Notes: generated by a model not told the origin, from the sequence alone. 64,000 nucleotides of DNA from Diplosphaera chodatii (GCA_032358165.1 JAALGY010000053.1:558001-622000); one strand, 5' to 3'. Shown: positions 47,680 to 64,000, counted from the first letter of the stretch. Numbers and translations: made by a program.

Positions 47680-48175
47680 GCCCTCAGAACGAGTACTCAT
47701 GCTTGCTTTCGTGAAAGGCCAAGTTGCAATGCTCGCACTGCCATATGGTCGATGATTACACTGTTGTACCTTGCAGAAGTTGTCTGCTTTTGTGAATGTA
47801 TATGTACCCCTCTGAACTCCAAGCAAATGCAACCTGATCCTGCGGGCTTGCTTTGTCTGTAACCTGAGTGATCCTGAAACAATACATGCCAAGAGCAGCC
47901 TCATCCCATGGCACAATGACGGCATGTGCAGGGTGGAACATACGCCATTATGACAGTCATGTTTACAGCGTGGACTACGAGCATCAGTTGGCCCTCAGCT
48001 GCACCCTCATCTGCCTGGGCCAGGCGCAGTTGCCGCCGCGGGCAGCTTGATGGCAAGCGCCTGATGAGACGCTCGCAGCCGCCGGGTGATCACCGCTGCT
48101 CACCCCATCGCAGGCACTGCAGCTGTGTTGTGTGGCTTGGCGCCTGCTGAGGATCTCAGCCTGGCGGGCGGGCGC
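47680..48175. other. Intergenic, tail-to-tail between ICMT and DEAD-box helicase
   Basis: About 500 bases between stop codons. It has a TGTAA near 47858 that could end the ICMT transcript. No exon was recognised. Confidence 0.45.
47858..47862 (+). terminator. Candidate polyadenylation signal (TGTAA) for ICMT
   Basis: TGTAA about 180 bases after the ICMT stop codon. This is motif and position only. Confidence 0.28.
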
Positions 48176-53199
<5,024 letters not shown>

Positions 53200-53625
53200 G
53201 CTGAAATTTGACTGCAGCCGTCCACTGCCAAGTTTCCGTCCGCTGCCTGCCCGGCCTCGCTCTGAACGACAACGGTTTCCACAACACCTGATTCTATCAG
53301 CAGAACCTCGGCAGACTGCGTGCTGGGGCAAAACGAGCAAGACTGCAGGCGCCGAAGTTTGCCAGTGGCTTGTGATGCACGAGGGGGCAGTAGTGCGAAT
53401 GTACAAGTAAACTTACCCCATGTCCACCCTCAGAGTGTCAACAAGCTACAAGCATGCAACCCGTGCGGCACACTCCACGTGTATCTACTTTGACTGCGCT
53501 TGGAACGTCTAGCTGAACGTACTCGAGCTTGACCTTGCTCCGATCCAATCTGCACCGTCCTTCAGTCGCCCATCACATAACACACCGACACTATAGCAGC
53601 TTTGGGTGCTCATAGGCTCAACGGC
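53200..53625. promoter_or_regulatory. Divergent intergenic region between helicase and secretory WW protein genes
   Basis: About 425 bases between opposing start codons, so it is a likely bidirectional promoter. No conserved coding sequence was seen. Confidence 0.5.
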
Positions 53626-55165
53626 ATGCGTGCTGCTGTTGCTACTGTTCTGTTAGTGTCATGTATTGCGTGCACTCCGGTCCTTCGCGCCCAGACAGAT
53701 GACCTGCCGAGGCCGCAGGGCAGACCGCCAGCTGATGAAAGCGATGCAGATCTGCCGCCGTACCCGGAGCATGCACCTCCACGACCGTCTGGAGACGAAT
53801 ATGAAGATCAGGACCACTTCTGGTGTGCGTCGTCCAGCGCGTTGGTCATGTACATCTATTGCACCCCGTGGTAATCGTGGTAACATGCATGTTCATCAGA
53901 GGCAGTCCATGCGATCCACAGCCACATCCTCACACTGTGGCACTTGCAGGCTGAACGATAACGACGGCAAGCAGCAGTGGGAGGACCCCACATATATAAT
54001 AACAGATGGTGCGCGAGCGGGCTGACGGTGGCGTGAATGACCTGCAGCATGTGAACGCAGTGTCGAAGCAACTGTGCCAGTGTCTTGCCTTGCCAGCAAC
54101 CTCACGCGCTTGCCAACGTGATCTTCAGCATGCAGAGGATGGCAACGAGACGTACCGTGACCCGGCAACGGGACAGCCGACAGATACCAGGCCAGCAGAG
54201 GCGGCATGGCTCAGCCTGTGGGACGAGGAATATGAGCATGAGTACTTCTTCAACGAAGTAACCAACGTGAGCTTGTTGAGGTGGCCTACCAGGCATTCGC
54301 ACAGACGTCTGCTATCAGAAGCCATGTTGGCCGCACGCACCTGGTTGTCATGCATGTGTGGTGCCAGAGTGTGCCCATGCATATGACTGTCAATGTGGAG
54401 CACATCAGGCTGACCTGCACGACGCTGTGAACCTGACCCTGCAGGAGTCGTCATGGACAGTGCCATACAGCTTTGCATGGCACAAGGTGTGGATTGATGA
54501 GAATGGTACAGTGGTGCCGCACGACGACGTTGGGCTCGACAATGCCGAGACGTTCGAGGATGGTGAGATGTGCCACATCGCGTCTGCCTGTTGTGCTACG
54601 CATGCGCCACAGCAAGCCTTGATGGCCATGCAGCATCGTATCCGGTATGAGACATGAACCTACAGCCGGCAACAGCAGGAGCAAGAGAGATCACAGTGCC
54701 AAAAGGTTGTCAGAGTGCACTGGCTGCATGCGCAGGCGAGTATGCAGGGCAGGAGGCAGACGGGGAGGAGGGGGAGGAGGGGGAGCTGCCGGAGTGGGAC
54801 CCCAGCGGCAGCTACGAGGAGGACGGCGATGGGGGCTGGGAGGTCATCGACGGGGAGGACCCCGATGCGGATCTGCCGCCCACAGAGGAGGAGCTGGCGG
54901 AGGCGGAGCTCTTGAGACAAGGTGACAGCTGGGCAGCGTCTTGCATGCATGCGCCTCTGCATTTTGTCCTGCTGCGCCGTGTGGTGCCGACGAGATGTGC
55001 AGCTCTCAAGTTTTCATCAGTCTGACCAGAAGGTAATGTCAGCATATTGGGGCGGCGGTGTACCCTGCTGACCCGTCCAATGCATGTGCTCCTGCAGTAG
55101 AAGAAGAGGAGGCCAGTGCCATGCATGTAGAAGCGGATCAGGGTGGAGACACCGGGGAGCTTTGA
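53626..55165 (+). CDS. Secretory-pathway acidic protein with WW-like motifs
   Basis: Exon 1 begins MRAAVATVLLVSCIACTPVL, a good signal peptide with likely cleavage near LRA-QTDD, then a Pro/Asp-rich stretch ending DEYEDQDHFW. Exon 2 (53950) continues in phase with LNDNDGKQQWEDPTY, a WW-domain second half. Exon 3 (54131-54267) gives ETYRDPATGQPTDTRP, then AWLSLWDEEYEHEYFFNEVT, and exon 4 (54446) continues NESSWTVPYSFAWHKVWIDE. Together these make a canonical WW pattern (W...YFFN..T...W..P). Exon 5 (54737) is very acidic: EGELPEWDPSGSYEEDGDGG and PPTEEELAEAELLRQ. The last exon ends VEADQGGDTGEL at 55165. There are N-glycosylation sequons NET, NES and NGT. The function is unknown; a role binding proline-rich wall or luminal proteins is speculation. 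Confidence 0.75.
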
Positions 55166-55549
55166 CATGCACAGCGTGCCCCTGGTCAGCAGAGTCTGGT
55201 TTTGGCAATGGGCCATCACTAGGTGTTAGGGATGGATGAAGTTGTGGCCGTGTATGCTAGGTGGCACGTGAAGACAGAAGTTGGAACATGCGGTACTGCA
55301 ATACACGGTCGTTTCGTGGTAATGCAATCTCACACGCCAACCATCTTGTTTGACATACCAGCCTGGCTGCACTTGATGTCACTTCAGATGCATCAGCAGA
55401 TGCCCAGCTGTTTGAGCCTGACGAGCCAGGCAATCTTTTGCGGAGTTGCCCCCTTGGATAGCTCACATGTGAGCTGGTAGAGCAACATCACACGCCAGTC
55501 CTGCACAATGTTGCAAGCATGAGACTTGCACTCAGAGGTTGCAATGGGG
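55166..55549. other. Intergenic, tail-to-tail
   Basis: About 380 bases between the stops of the WW protein gene and the TrmA-type gene. No coding or RNA feature was recognised. Confidence 0.45.
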
Positions 55550-58500
55550 TTAGTCGCTGTATTCCTCTGGAGGCCCTGCAGGCGGCTGCGCTGCTGGCTT
55601 TCCGATGCCTGCCGCTGCTGTTGCTGCTGCTGGGTGACCGTTTGCTGCAAGCTGTGGACTCTTCTCGCCTGATTTCTCTCCAGCTGCCGTGTTTTTCGCT
55701 GCTGCATGCGTGTTCGACGCTGCTGGAGCGCTGACGCCCGGCTTCCGCTGCAGGAAGGCGCCGCACTCCAGGTGCTCGGTGCCCGGGAACTGGTCGAAGA
55801 TCGCAAAGCGCCTGTGGTGAGGGTATGGCGCAATGTCTGCCACCGAGACTAGCTGCTCGACGCTTCAAGGATGAGAACAAGAGGTTGTCTTGCTGCGTCC
55901 CAAAGTGGATTTACCCTGCCAATGCAACCCATTAGGAGGGCTTCTGCATCACAGGAAAAACTGCATTTTCACGTTGTTCAGCTACGTTTTCACGTAGCTG
56001 ACTGTCTGCATGACAAGAATAATGGGGCACCTGATGTCGTGTGTGTCCTTGACCTTGCGCAGGTTGGCGACCAGCGTGTTGGGGTTGCAGCTGATGTACA
56101 CCACCGTGGGGAAGTGCTTCAGCAGCTGCACCGTCTCGTCGTCCAGGCCAGCCCTGTGTCGAAGAGCGCACAGCATCAGCAAACAAAGATCGGTCTGCAA
56201 GACCGTGTGGTTTGCGAGAGCCATGCCGCATTGTTTGTGCTGTCGTGCAGATGCATGGTGTCAAGCAGCACCAGTGCAGCAGCATATGCTCTGCTTCGTT
56301 CGAAATCTGGTATCGCTCCATGCACATGTCCAGCACATCTGCAAGAAGTGCAGGTGTGGCGGTTGCAACACTGACTTCATGCTTCCTTGGCATCACAGCA
56401 TACCTAGGTGGGTCGACCAGTAACGTCTGCAGGTCCACTTCTGACCAGTCCAGCCCTGTATAGCATACGAGGCACTTGCTGGACAAGTCACACGACCTGA
56501 CTTGACCAGCGTCATAAAGTTGCAATCTGAAGCATCGTGTGCAGCAGCAGTGACGCCAGATCTGTTGGCCAGTCATACAGCTGACCTTCAAGCCGCTTCA
56601 TCTGCCGCTTGGTGCGCCATGCTTCTGTGAACTCCTCCGACGACATGCGTGCCACCATCACATTTTCAATCCCATTGGCCTGCAGCAATGACAAGCCTGT
56701 CGACTACACGCAATCACTCCAGCAAGGCTTTGGCGGCACAAGAGCGTCGACCAGACAGCAGCAAAAGTTACTACAATGACAGCTTTCTGGACAAATACAA
56801 CAGCACCGGTAATGAGCACAAAGCCCAACCGAACCTTGATGTTATGATGCGCTGTCTCGACTGACGCCTTTGACACTTCTGTGGCAATGACTCGCCTGCA
56901 CAGAGCAAAGTCACAGCGCATCACTTCGGGCCAGAGATCAGCGTGCATGTCCACAATCGGAGGTCAGCCAGGAATGTCGAGGGTCCAGATGGTCAAATTG
57001 CACGCCTGAAGTTTGCCGCAAGCGGGATGGTGAAGTTGGCATTCCCACAGTACAGCTCGAGCAGGTCGGCTGCCTGGCTGCCGGCTGTTGCGCCGCGGGC
57101 CCAGCCCAGCATGTGCTGGCACATGGTCCCATTCGGCTGCGAGAATGCCCCCTCGACCTGCAGGCCAGCAGCCTGTCTCTCAGCAACTCAGATCCACAAG
57201 GCATAGAGCTTGGAGCTCTGCCTCAATAGTGGTTTCCACAGTGATGCTAGATGACAGCAGGATGGCAAAAGGCAGTGCCCGTACTTGATGAGCAGTGCAC
57301 CTGGCGGAAGGTATACTGCTGGCCCTGCACGCTGAGCTGCTCTGTCACATAGCTGCAGTCCAGCTCCAGCTTCCGCTTGCGGCTGCGGCCGATGACTGTG
57401 ACCTCCTCTGTCCTGCAGGATGGTGCCTGCAGGCATGACCATCAATACATACTCAGTCATATGATGCTGTAGTGGGTGCTCGCCAGGGCCGGTTGCACAT
57501 TAGCCGCACCAAACCTCCTCAATGTGCAGCACGGCAACAGCGACATGTCCCGGATCAGCTTCGGAAGGCAGCAGGAAATCCATCACATCATGCAACCAGT
57601 CTCCAAGGTTGGTGAGGAGCACATGGCGTATGCCAGTTGTGGATGCTCGGTTTACAGGCTTGCCTGTGCCAAGTATGTTCGCAGCTCCTTGGCGGCCTCC
57701 TCCCAGGCTGCATCAAGTGGCCTGTGGTACACAAGCGTCACCTGCAACCATTCGGCATTCAGTTGTCGCGTCAATGTAGCTTTCCACAAGCAGGGCGCGG
57801 GGCCTACAAGACATGCGGCAGCTGGGGTCGCTATGATGGTCTGATGCCAACATCGAGGCGTCGTGCTAGATGACAGCAACGCACCATGGCCTCGCCGCTG
57901 AGCGTGGTGTGGAAGTTTGCCTGATACAGCTTCTGCCGCAGCGCCGCATTCTGTGAGCAACACGCGTGTTGGTGTTACCTCAAATGTAGTACTTTTCGTA
58001 CTATCCCGCATCACTCAAGGCATCTCTAGAAGAGCTGCGTCTGCATGCACAATCTGCAGCGTCACAGACACTGCGTAATCAGGCCCTCGAGCTGGTTTGT
58101 TGAATTTGTCCAATGCAACGCACTCGTCAGAGCTGTATGGAGGACAAGCATGCGCAAAAACCCCACCTCTGCGACGCGCTGCATCAGCAGCTGCATCAGC
58201 TCATTCATGAGCACGCTGCCCCTTGGAAAGGCGTCCACTCGCACCTGCTGTGGCTTTGCCTGACCCTCTACCTGTGTGAGCAGCCCTTCTGACGCACTGT
58301 AAGCACTTCCGACAGTGTAGGCATGAAGGCACGATTGCACGTCTGCCACTGCAGGAGGATCGCATCGATATGCACAGTCTGTGGCAAAGTGACAAGAATC
58401 CCTGCTGAGTTACAAGCCTAACAAGTACAGGCGTGCAAGGTGCAAACACGTCGAGAAAATAGCCGCTGTTGTACACATGTCCACCGGCGCACCTTCTCAA

Positions 58501-59142
58501 ACATGATGTAGTAGGTGTCCTCGCCCTTATGCCACACACGAAACTCCGCCCTACACGACGGCAACGCTAAACAGTCAGCTCGCTTTCCACAAACGCACAG
58601 GGTAGCAACCGATGGGCTTCATCAGAAGAATGTAGATACCTCAACCGGTAGTGGTCGGGCGCCGAGCGGAACATTTCCAGCTCCGGCAGCACGAAGTCAT
58701 TGAACAGCTCCCGCACGTGCGCAACCTTGGATGCCAGCTGCTGCTCGTAGGCGCTGCTTCCCTCCGCTGCGTGGTCTTCATCAGAAGCTTTGCCGGCTGT
58801 TGCAGGAGCGCCGTTGCCGGCAGCTGGCGCAGGTGCAGCAGCAACTGCATCTGCATCTGCATCTGCTGCCTCTTGCTGTGTCATGGAGGTTGCAGCATGA
58901 GACAACACTGCCAGCCTGGCGATGGAGGGTGTGCGCCGCTGTTGCGCACGCAGCGTCGGCCGGCTGGCGCGCCTGCACTGCTGAGTGCCAAGGCCAAGCT
59001 GCCGCTGAAGGATCTGCGTGCAGCTCAGCGTCTGAGGCAGGTGCGGGCCTGCAAGCGATCCAGAGGACCGCAGACCTATCTGGCGGGCGAACAGGTGGGA
59101 CAACAGGCTCTGCGCACGGCTGCCAAGACACTGAACGCTCAT
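55550..59142 (-). CDS. trmA: tRNA (uracil-5-)-methyltransferase, bacterial TrmA type, with organelle leader
   Basis: Makes 5-methyluridine at position 54 of the tRNA T-loop, using S-adenosylmethionine. The first exon (59142-58641) starts [20 protein letters not shown], an Arg/Ser-rich presequence, then an Ala-rich spacer. The TrmA N-terminus follows: [19 protein letters not shown] and APDHYRLR, spliced to [19 protein letters not shown] (58552). Later exons give [20 protein letters not shown] (58240), [13 protein letters not shown] (57920), [20 protein letters not shown] (57740), [19 protein letters not shown] (57395), [15 protein letters not shown] (57140), [16 protein letters not shown] (57070, SAM site) and [19 protein letters not shown] (56890). 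Then come SSEEFTEAW (56640), LLVDPPR (56410), the nucleophile motif [16 protein letters not shown] (56090) and [16 protein letters not shown] (55790). All catalytic motifs are intact. It resembles E. coli TrmA end to end. Confidence 0.92.
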
Positions 59143-59483
59143 GCGGCGATGACGGCGCAGCGGCTGGACGTGCGTGGAGTTACAGGTAGGGCTGCGAGTT
59201 CAACAGAATCAGGTGCTACTCTGACGACGTTGTGCTGGATTGCCATTGCATAGCGTTGTGGTGTGATCTTGGACCTGGCAGCTCAGCATGCTCCCGCTGC
59301 CATCTGACAGCACGTGCAGGCTGTGGAAGGCCACACGGTCTGCATTCTGCACGCCTGCAGTGATTGCGCTACTAGACTCTTTCTGTAAAGCGAGGCGGTT
59401 TCCATCCGTGATCACGTGTGAACAGCCACGCAAAACGCAACTTGTTTAGCATAAGCCATCGATCCAATCACTCAGCCAATACA
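59143..59483. promoter_or_regulatory. Short divergent intergenic region between TrmA-type gene and COQ9
   Basis: Only about 340 bases between two start codons facing away from each other. It is the tightest divergent pair in the window and a likely shared promoter. No coding sequence was seen. Confidence 0.5.
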
Positions 59484-61314
59484 ATGATCAGAAGGCTGGC
59501 ACAACGCTTGCATAGCCCCTTGGCAACGCTTGCCAATTCAGAGGGCCCTGCTTGCAGTGGTCGAATCGCAGCAGCTGATAGACATGCACACTCAATGGCA
59601 TGGCATGCAGACATGCGCATCGGCAGCATGGTTGCAGCAGGGGATGTGGTTGGCGATTCTGCCTTAGCTGCTACAGCGTCTCCAGCTCACATCTATGCGC
59701 AGCGGCTATTTGGCAGCAACCCTGAGTTCACAGCCGCTGGCGGCCTGCCGCCAATCTTTACAGCGGGTCCAGACCCGCGGAAGGCAGCGGGCGCCGGCGG
59801 GCGAGCGGGCGCAGAGCGTACGTCACGGCAGGGTGGAGCTGCTGGTACCGATGCTTCTGGCGGCGGCGACTGGAGCGGCGACATACACGATGTCCTGCAG
59901 CGCGTCCAGGAAGCAGCGCTCAACCATGTGGTGCGTTCCCCATGCTGCATCCTGTAGGAGCAACATGCACGCTGCCGACTCGATGCCGAGATTGCTATAC
60001 TACACACCGGGCCGATCAGGGTGCTCAAGAACCCTGTACTGGCCTTTGAGTACAGAGCGCAATGCAACGGAAAAGGTGACCAGCAAGGTGATTGCCTGCG
60101 TGTACTGCAGAAGGAGCACGGCTGGACGCATGCTGCGCTGGTGGCTGGCGCCAGAGATGTGGGGGTGTCGCCTGCGATAGCTGGCTCCCTGGAGAAAGGC
60201 GGCACCGATCTTGTTGAGGTATGCCTCGCATTGGACATGCTGGGTAGGAGGTGCACTTCTCTGTACGTTGGGGACACTCCCTCTGTGGCGGTGTGTATGC
60301 CTGCTGGACACAACAGAATGCACCCTTGTCGAGTGCCAAAAATAGTGCTGTATCTGGCCTGTGCAGTTCTTCGTGCGGCGTGGAAATGCTGCGCTAACAG
60401 AACGGAGTGCGGCAGAGCAGGAGACTCTGGCAGTGCTGCCACTGCAGCAACGCCTGCACACGCTGCTGCGCTGGCGCCTCGAAATGCAGCAGCCGTATAT
60501 TGGTGCGCAGCTGGCGAGTATACAGGCAGCATGTGTGCTCAAGTGCTGACCTGCAGCAGGTTGTTCTTGTTACTGCAGACAGCAACCCTGTGCTTTGACG
60601 TGAAGCACCAGCGCGTCATCGAGCCATGCTCCAATGTGTATGCTGGCCGCTGGCAAATGCTGTGGATCGCGCCAGCTGCCCCGCCTGGTTTGGCTCATTC
60701 GCCATACATCAGCTGCTGAGCTGAGCTCGCTGGTCTGCAGATTCCTGGCCACAGGCGCTGGCCTTGCTGGCGGACCCACGGGCCGCGCCCACAGCGCTGG
60801 CACTGCTGAACGATGAGGTGGACACCGTGTGGCACGCTGCTGGGGACCGCTCATCCGACTTCAGCTGGTGCGAAGCTGCTCTATGCCCTTGTGCAGTCAG
60901 CCACTCAACGAAAACATAGCATCTGTTGAAAATCCTGTGTTATTGATGAGTGTACGGTCAAGCCTGGACTGCCTCAAGTAAGCATGCCAATGCGCTCGTG
61001 TGCTTACCAACATGTGATCATGCTTTCGACCTGGGTGGTTGCAGCTTGTGCGGCCATGCTCCACGCGGGAACACAAGTCACGTGATCAACGTGTTTTCTG
61101 GCTCTGAATCCAAGGGCCCTGTGCAGTAGGTAGAAACCTGTGTCACGCCCTGCGCAGGTATGCAAAGCGGGCAGCGCTAGCAGGCGTCTATTCTGCGACG
61201 GAGCTCTACATGCTGACGGACTACTCGGCCGAGTATATTGACACCTGGGACTATCTGGACAGGCGGCTCACGGACATGACATCCATCAGCGAGACCCTTG
61301 GCATGCAGCTGTAG
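59484..61314 (+). CDS. COQ9: Ubiquinone biosynthesis protein COQ9
   Basis: Mitochondrial lipid-binding protein that presents ubiquinone intermediates to COQ7. Exon 1 (from 59484) is a presequence, MIRRLAQRLHSPLATLANSE, and a spacer ending DIHDVLQRVQEAALNHV. The COQ9 fold starts near 60097: QKEHGWTHAALVAGARDVGV, SPAIAGSLEKGGTDLVE. The next exon (60365) gives FFVRRGNAALTERSAAEQET, QRLHTLLRWRLEMQQPYIGA. Then come PQALALLADPRAAPTALALL, NDEVDTVWHAAGDRSSDFSW (60750-60867) and a last exon with YAKRAALAGVYSATELYMLT, DYSAEYIDTWDYLDRRL, ending ETLGMQL at 61314. The lipid-site signature RLEM..PYI, the AGDRS.D..W.(T/A)KRA motif and TELYMLTD are all kept. Confidence 0.93.
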
Positions 61315-61858
61315 CACACCCGAGTAGCAGACATCTAGATAGGCTCATGAACATGGGTTTGGACGTTCCGAGTGTTGAATCGGCCGCCGATCCACCGCCA
61401 GGCCCGCACATGTTCAATACCCAAAGAATTCAGACTCCGCAACACCCACCAGCAGCCTGACGGCGTTGGTCCGGCAGAGCAGCCAATCAAACGTTCCTCT
61501 TCAGACTTTCGGAGACTGTTGGGTTGAGTTTCCCAGCAACATACATCAGAAATGGCCGCACGTGACAATCAGCCGCTGCATTTATTTCAGGCAGTGGTAT
61601 GTAGGCTTCCTGCGTTGTCAGCAGAGCTTTGACCTGCGCAAATGCACGGTGTAAGTCATGCAGGGATGATCAGAGGAAAGCACAGCTGGAAGCACTGCCG
61701 TTGATCTGGGGCCGGTAGGCATTTTGCAAGGCAGCTGGTGACACTCAGCTGCTGTTGGCATGCGCAGGTGCGCCACCAGTGCATGGTGATCTGACTCGCT
61801 GCCTACACCCAGTGCCAAATCGACTCAGCACACTCAGCGGTGGCTGACAGCACACAGC
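61315..61858. other. Intergenic, COQ9 3' region and upstream region of the last gene
   Basis: Between two plus-strand genes. Nothing coding was recognised. The stretch 61335-61600 has an open minus-strand frame without family resemblance. Confidence 0.4.
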
Positions 61859-63794
61859 ATGAAGGAGGGTGGTGCCGGGTCGACGACGGCACAGCCTCAC
61901 GGTGGGGCGCTCCAGCAGCACCCCGCCAGCAGCAGCAAGGATGCGGACCCTACATCAGAAGGTGGCGGCAACGACAGCAGCCAGGTGAGCTTGCCAGGCA
62001 TTGTGGAAGCACATGCTGCAGTCAGTCTTCACAGCTGCAGACCAGGAGCATCATGGCATGTGTTGCGTTTCTATAAACCCGCAACCAGTACCCCACTGCA
62101 TGTCTACAGGACCTCGCCCCCAGGACACCCAGGCAGCAGGACCCGCACACACACCAAAGCTGGCATGGGTCAGAAACCGACCAGCAGCATGCCTCTGGAC
62201 GTGCAACAGAGGTGCAAGCTCTAAGTGGTTGAGTATGCCGCCAGATGGCTGTTTCTGATGCACACGCAGTAGCATAAGTGTCACTTACATACGCTGCTGT
62301 TAGCAGTCACACGCGGATTGCACACTGACATATTGTTGTGTCTACAACTCGATGCACGTTGGAATATGTTGTGCCTGCAGGCTGGTACCCCCGCAAGGCC
62401 CTCACAGCCTTCAGTAGCTGGTGTATCATCTTCGTCACTGTCCTCGTCAGAGGCGTCATCAAGCATCTCCGAGTACATCCGCGTGCACTATGACCCAGGC
62501 AATGGCTGCTCAAGCATCCTGCATCATGACACATGTGTAACATCCCGACTACGCCATGACACAGCTGTAGTCAGTGTCTGGGATCAACAAACAGAGCTCT
62601 CAAGGCAGCATCACAGGCGTGTCGTTCCACGCTGCAGGCAGATGCGTGGTGCTGCACATGGAGCTCTCAGGCATACGGTATCTTAAGGCACGAGCCTGCG
62701 TCTGCCTTTTGATGTGTATTTTATAATCGCTTATGTCGTGACCTGCCTCCCCTGGCACAACAGCGGTGATGTTGACCACGCTGCGCAGGCGGCAACAGCA
62801 ATCACCTGGATCGTCGAGCTTGTTGGCCTTGCATTCCTGATCACAGCCCTGGTCCTGAAGATTCACAAGGTGAACATGTCCGGCTTCTTCTGATTGCATC
62901 TCTGGTCAGAAACGCTCAACAAGGCAGCTGCTGTGCCTGCATTGCACGGAGGCATAAAGGTCGAGGAGACAGCTTGGCTACGATGTTGGTTCATCTCTCA
63001 TATGTTGTCTGCAGGATCAGCATTGGTGGTTCACGCACGACTTCCTCTGGGACACCAACATCGTAACGGCGGGCATCTGCCTAGCAGCACTGATTGGTAG
63101 CGGCTCTGCGCTCATGGCAAGGACTGTCCAGGTCAACAGGGCCGGCAAAGCCTGGTGTGCGGCAGAGCGCAAGTCTCGCCGCTTTGCACCTGCACTCCTA
63201 CGTTACGCTCAGGAGGGAAAAGCCATGTACCCCTTTCATTTCTGTGGCCATGTCTGCGTTGCATTAAGGTTGGGCACTTTTGAATTATGCTCTGCCGATG
63301 TAATATAGTAATGAGCTGGGGCTGGGCAACCTGCAGGACTCCTGAGCGAAAGCGTATTGTGGTCTGGGCAATGCTGGAGTTGCTCCTGACAGTGCGCAGT
63401 GGTGCAACATGCAGCTATGTGCTCTGCTCTCCATCGGCGGACATGCACAACGACTTTCTGCTCAATCAGAGGTGCTGTATAACAACACGGGTGCTCCCTG
63501 CAGACGCTGAACGTGAGCTTCTACCTGGCTGCCAACATCTATGTTGCCGCCGGTGACTGCGAGTGGTTTGATGCCTTCATATATGTTATGGGTGCGCAGG
63601 GCCTGCTGCATGCTGTATGGCAGAATGGAATCCACTCTGTGACGTATGTCCAGTGACCTCAGGGGATTGCATTGGACCATAGTGCTGACCCAGCAAGTTG
63701 TGAGGTGGCAATTATGCTGTGCAGGCATGCTGCAGTGGACCTGCTGGTGCGCAGGAGTTGCTGCTGCACTATGCTATGGCAGCCACTGACATGA
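61859..63794 (+). CDS. Unknown multi-pass membrane protein
   Basis: I do not recognise the family. The exons can be joined in phase. Exon 1 (61859) gives MKEGGAGSTTAQPHGGALQQ and ends at a GTGAGC donor. Exon 2 (62379) is Ser-rich, AGTPARPSQPSVAGVSSSSL, ending SEYIR. Exon 3 (62690) gives LRLPFDVYFIIAYVVTCLPW and AITWIVELVGLAFLITALVL. Exon 4 (63014) gives DQHWWFTHDFLWDTNIVTAG, ICLAALIGSGSALMARTVQV. Exon 5 (63338) gives TPERKRIVVWAMLELLLTVR. Exon 6 (about 63507) gives SFYLAANIYVAAGDCEWFDA, FIYVMGAQGLLHAVWQNGIH. The last exon (63725) ends TMLWQPLT at 63794. About six membrane segments follow a polar, Ser-rich cytosolic-type N-terminus with no signal peptide. Alternatively, exon 6 could read on to a stop at 63656. 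Confidence 0.5.
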
Positions 63795-64000
63795 CTGCAT
63801 TGATCAGACAGTCCCCAGCATGCTTGAAATACCACTGTTTGCCTGGTCCAGGAATGCAACTTTCGCGAGCTACCTGTCACATGCACACGACACGAACCCC
63901 TGGCGCCACTACCAAGGTCCTCAATTGTGAAACGTAGTCTGCTGCTTTGAAGCAACCAGCATACATGACGTGCAGCTGGTGCAACGACTGCCGCTCATGA

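Overview
The window is nuclear DNA of a green alga, most likely a chlorophyte of the Chlorella/Coccomyxa (trebouxiophyte) type. The DNA is GC-rich. Most genes are cut into many short exons joined by GT-AG introns. Gene content is plant/algal: SnRK2 kinase, plant-type ALIX, a DUF1997 plastid protein, COQ9, and a UhpC-type phosphate antiporter. Class-level placement is inference; kingdom-level placement is secure from the splicing pattern and gene families. Gene spans below run from start codon to stop codon and include introns. Exons were joined by eye using splice signals, reading phase and family conservation.

Layout: 8-3247 (+) DNA polymerase eta. 3976-9818 (-) STE20/OSR1-like kinase that splices in phase into a SYLF (Ysc84) lipid-binding domain. 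10891-11904 (+) single-exon SnRK2 kinase. 12926-19889 (+) ALIX/BRO1 ESCRT adaptor. 20403-24574 (+) flavin monooxygenase-like protein. 25625-27623 (-) dual-specificity-phosphatase-like protein. 28274-30817 (-) eIF2 beta. 31542-31964 (-) ribosomal protein eS30. 32700-34884 (+) mitochondrial-type uL4. 35204-36365 (-) ribosomal protein eS27. 36780-41097 (+) ZC3HC1/NIPA-like zinc-finger protein with FG motifs. 41620-43059 (-) single-exon UhpC-type organophosphate antiporter. 44032-45869 (+) DUF1997 protein. 46573-47679 (+) isoprenylcysteine carboxyl methyltransferase. 48176-53199 (-) WW-domain DEAD-box RNA helicase. 53626-55165 (+) secretory acidic protein with WW-like motifs. 55550-59142 (-) TrmA-type tRNA (uracil-5-)-methyltransferase. 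59484-61314 (+) COQ9. 61859-63794 (+) unknown multi-pass membrane protein.

Genes are often divergent pairs over short gaps: TrmA/COQ9, eS27/ZC3HC1, helicase/WW protein, eS30/uL4m. Four translation genes sit together at 28-36 kb. I saw no transposon, CRISPR array, prophage or recognisable tRNA, and no operon-like biosynthetic cluster. The most interesting items are protein architectures (kinase-SYLF fusion, FG-bearing ZC3HC1, secreted WW protein) and a recurring gene start in which the start codon is followed at once by an intron.
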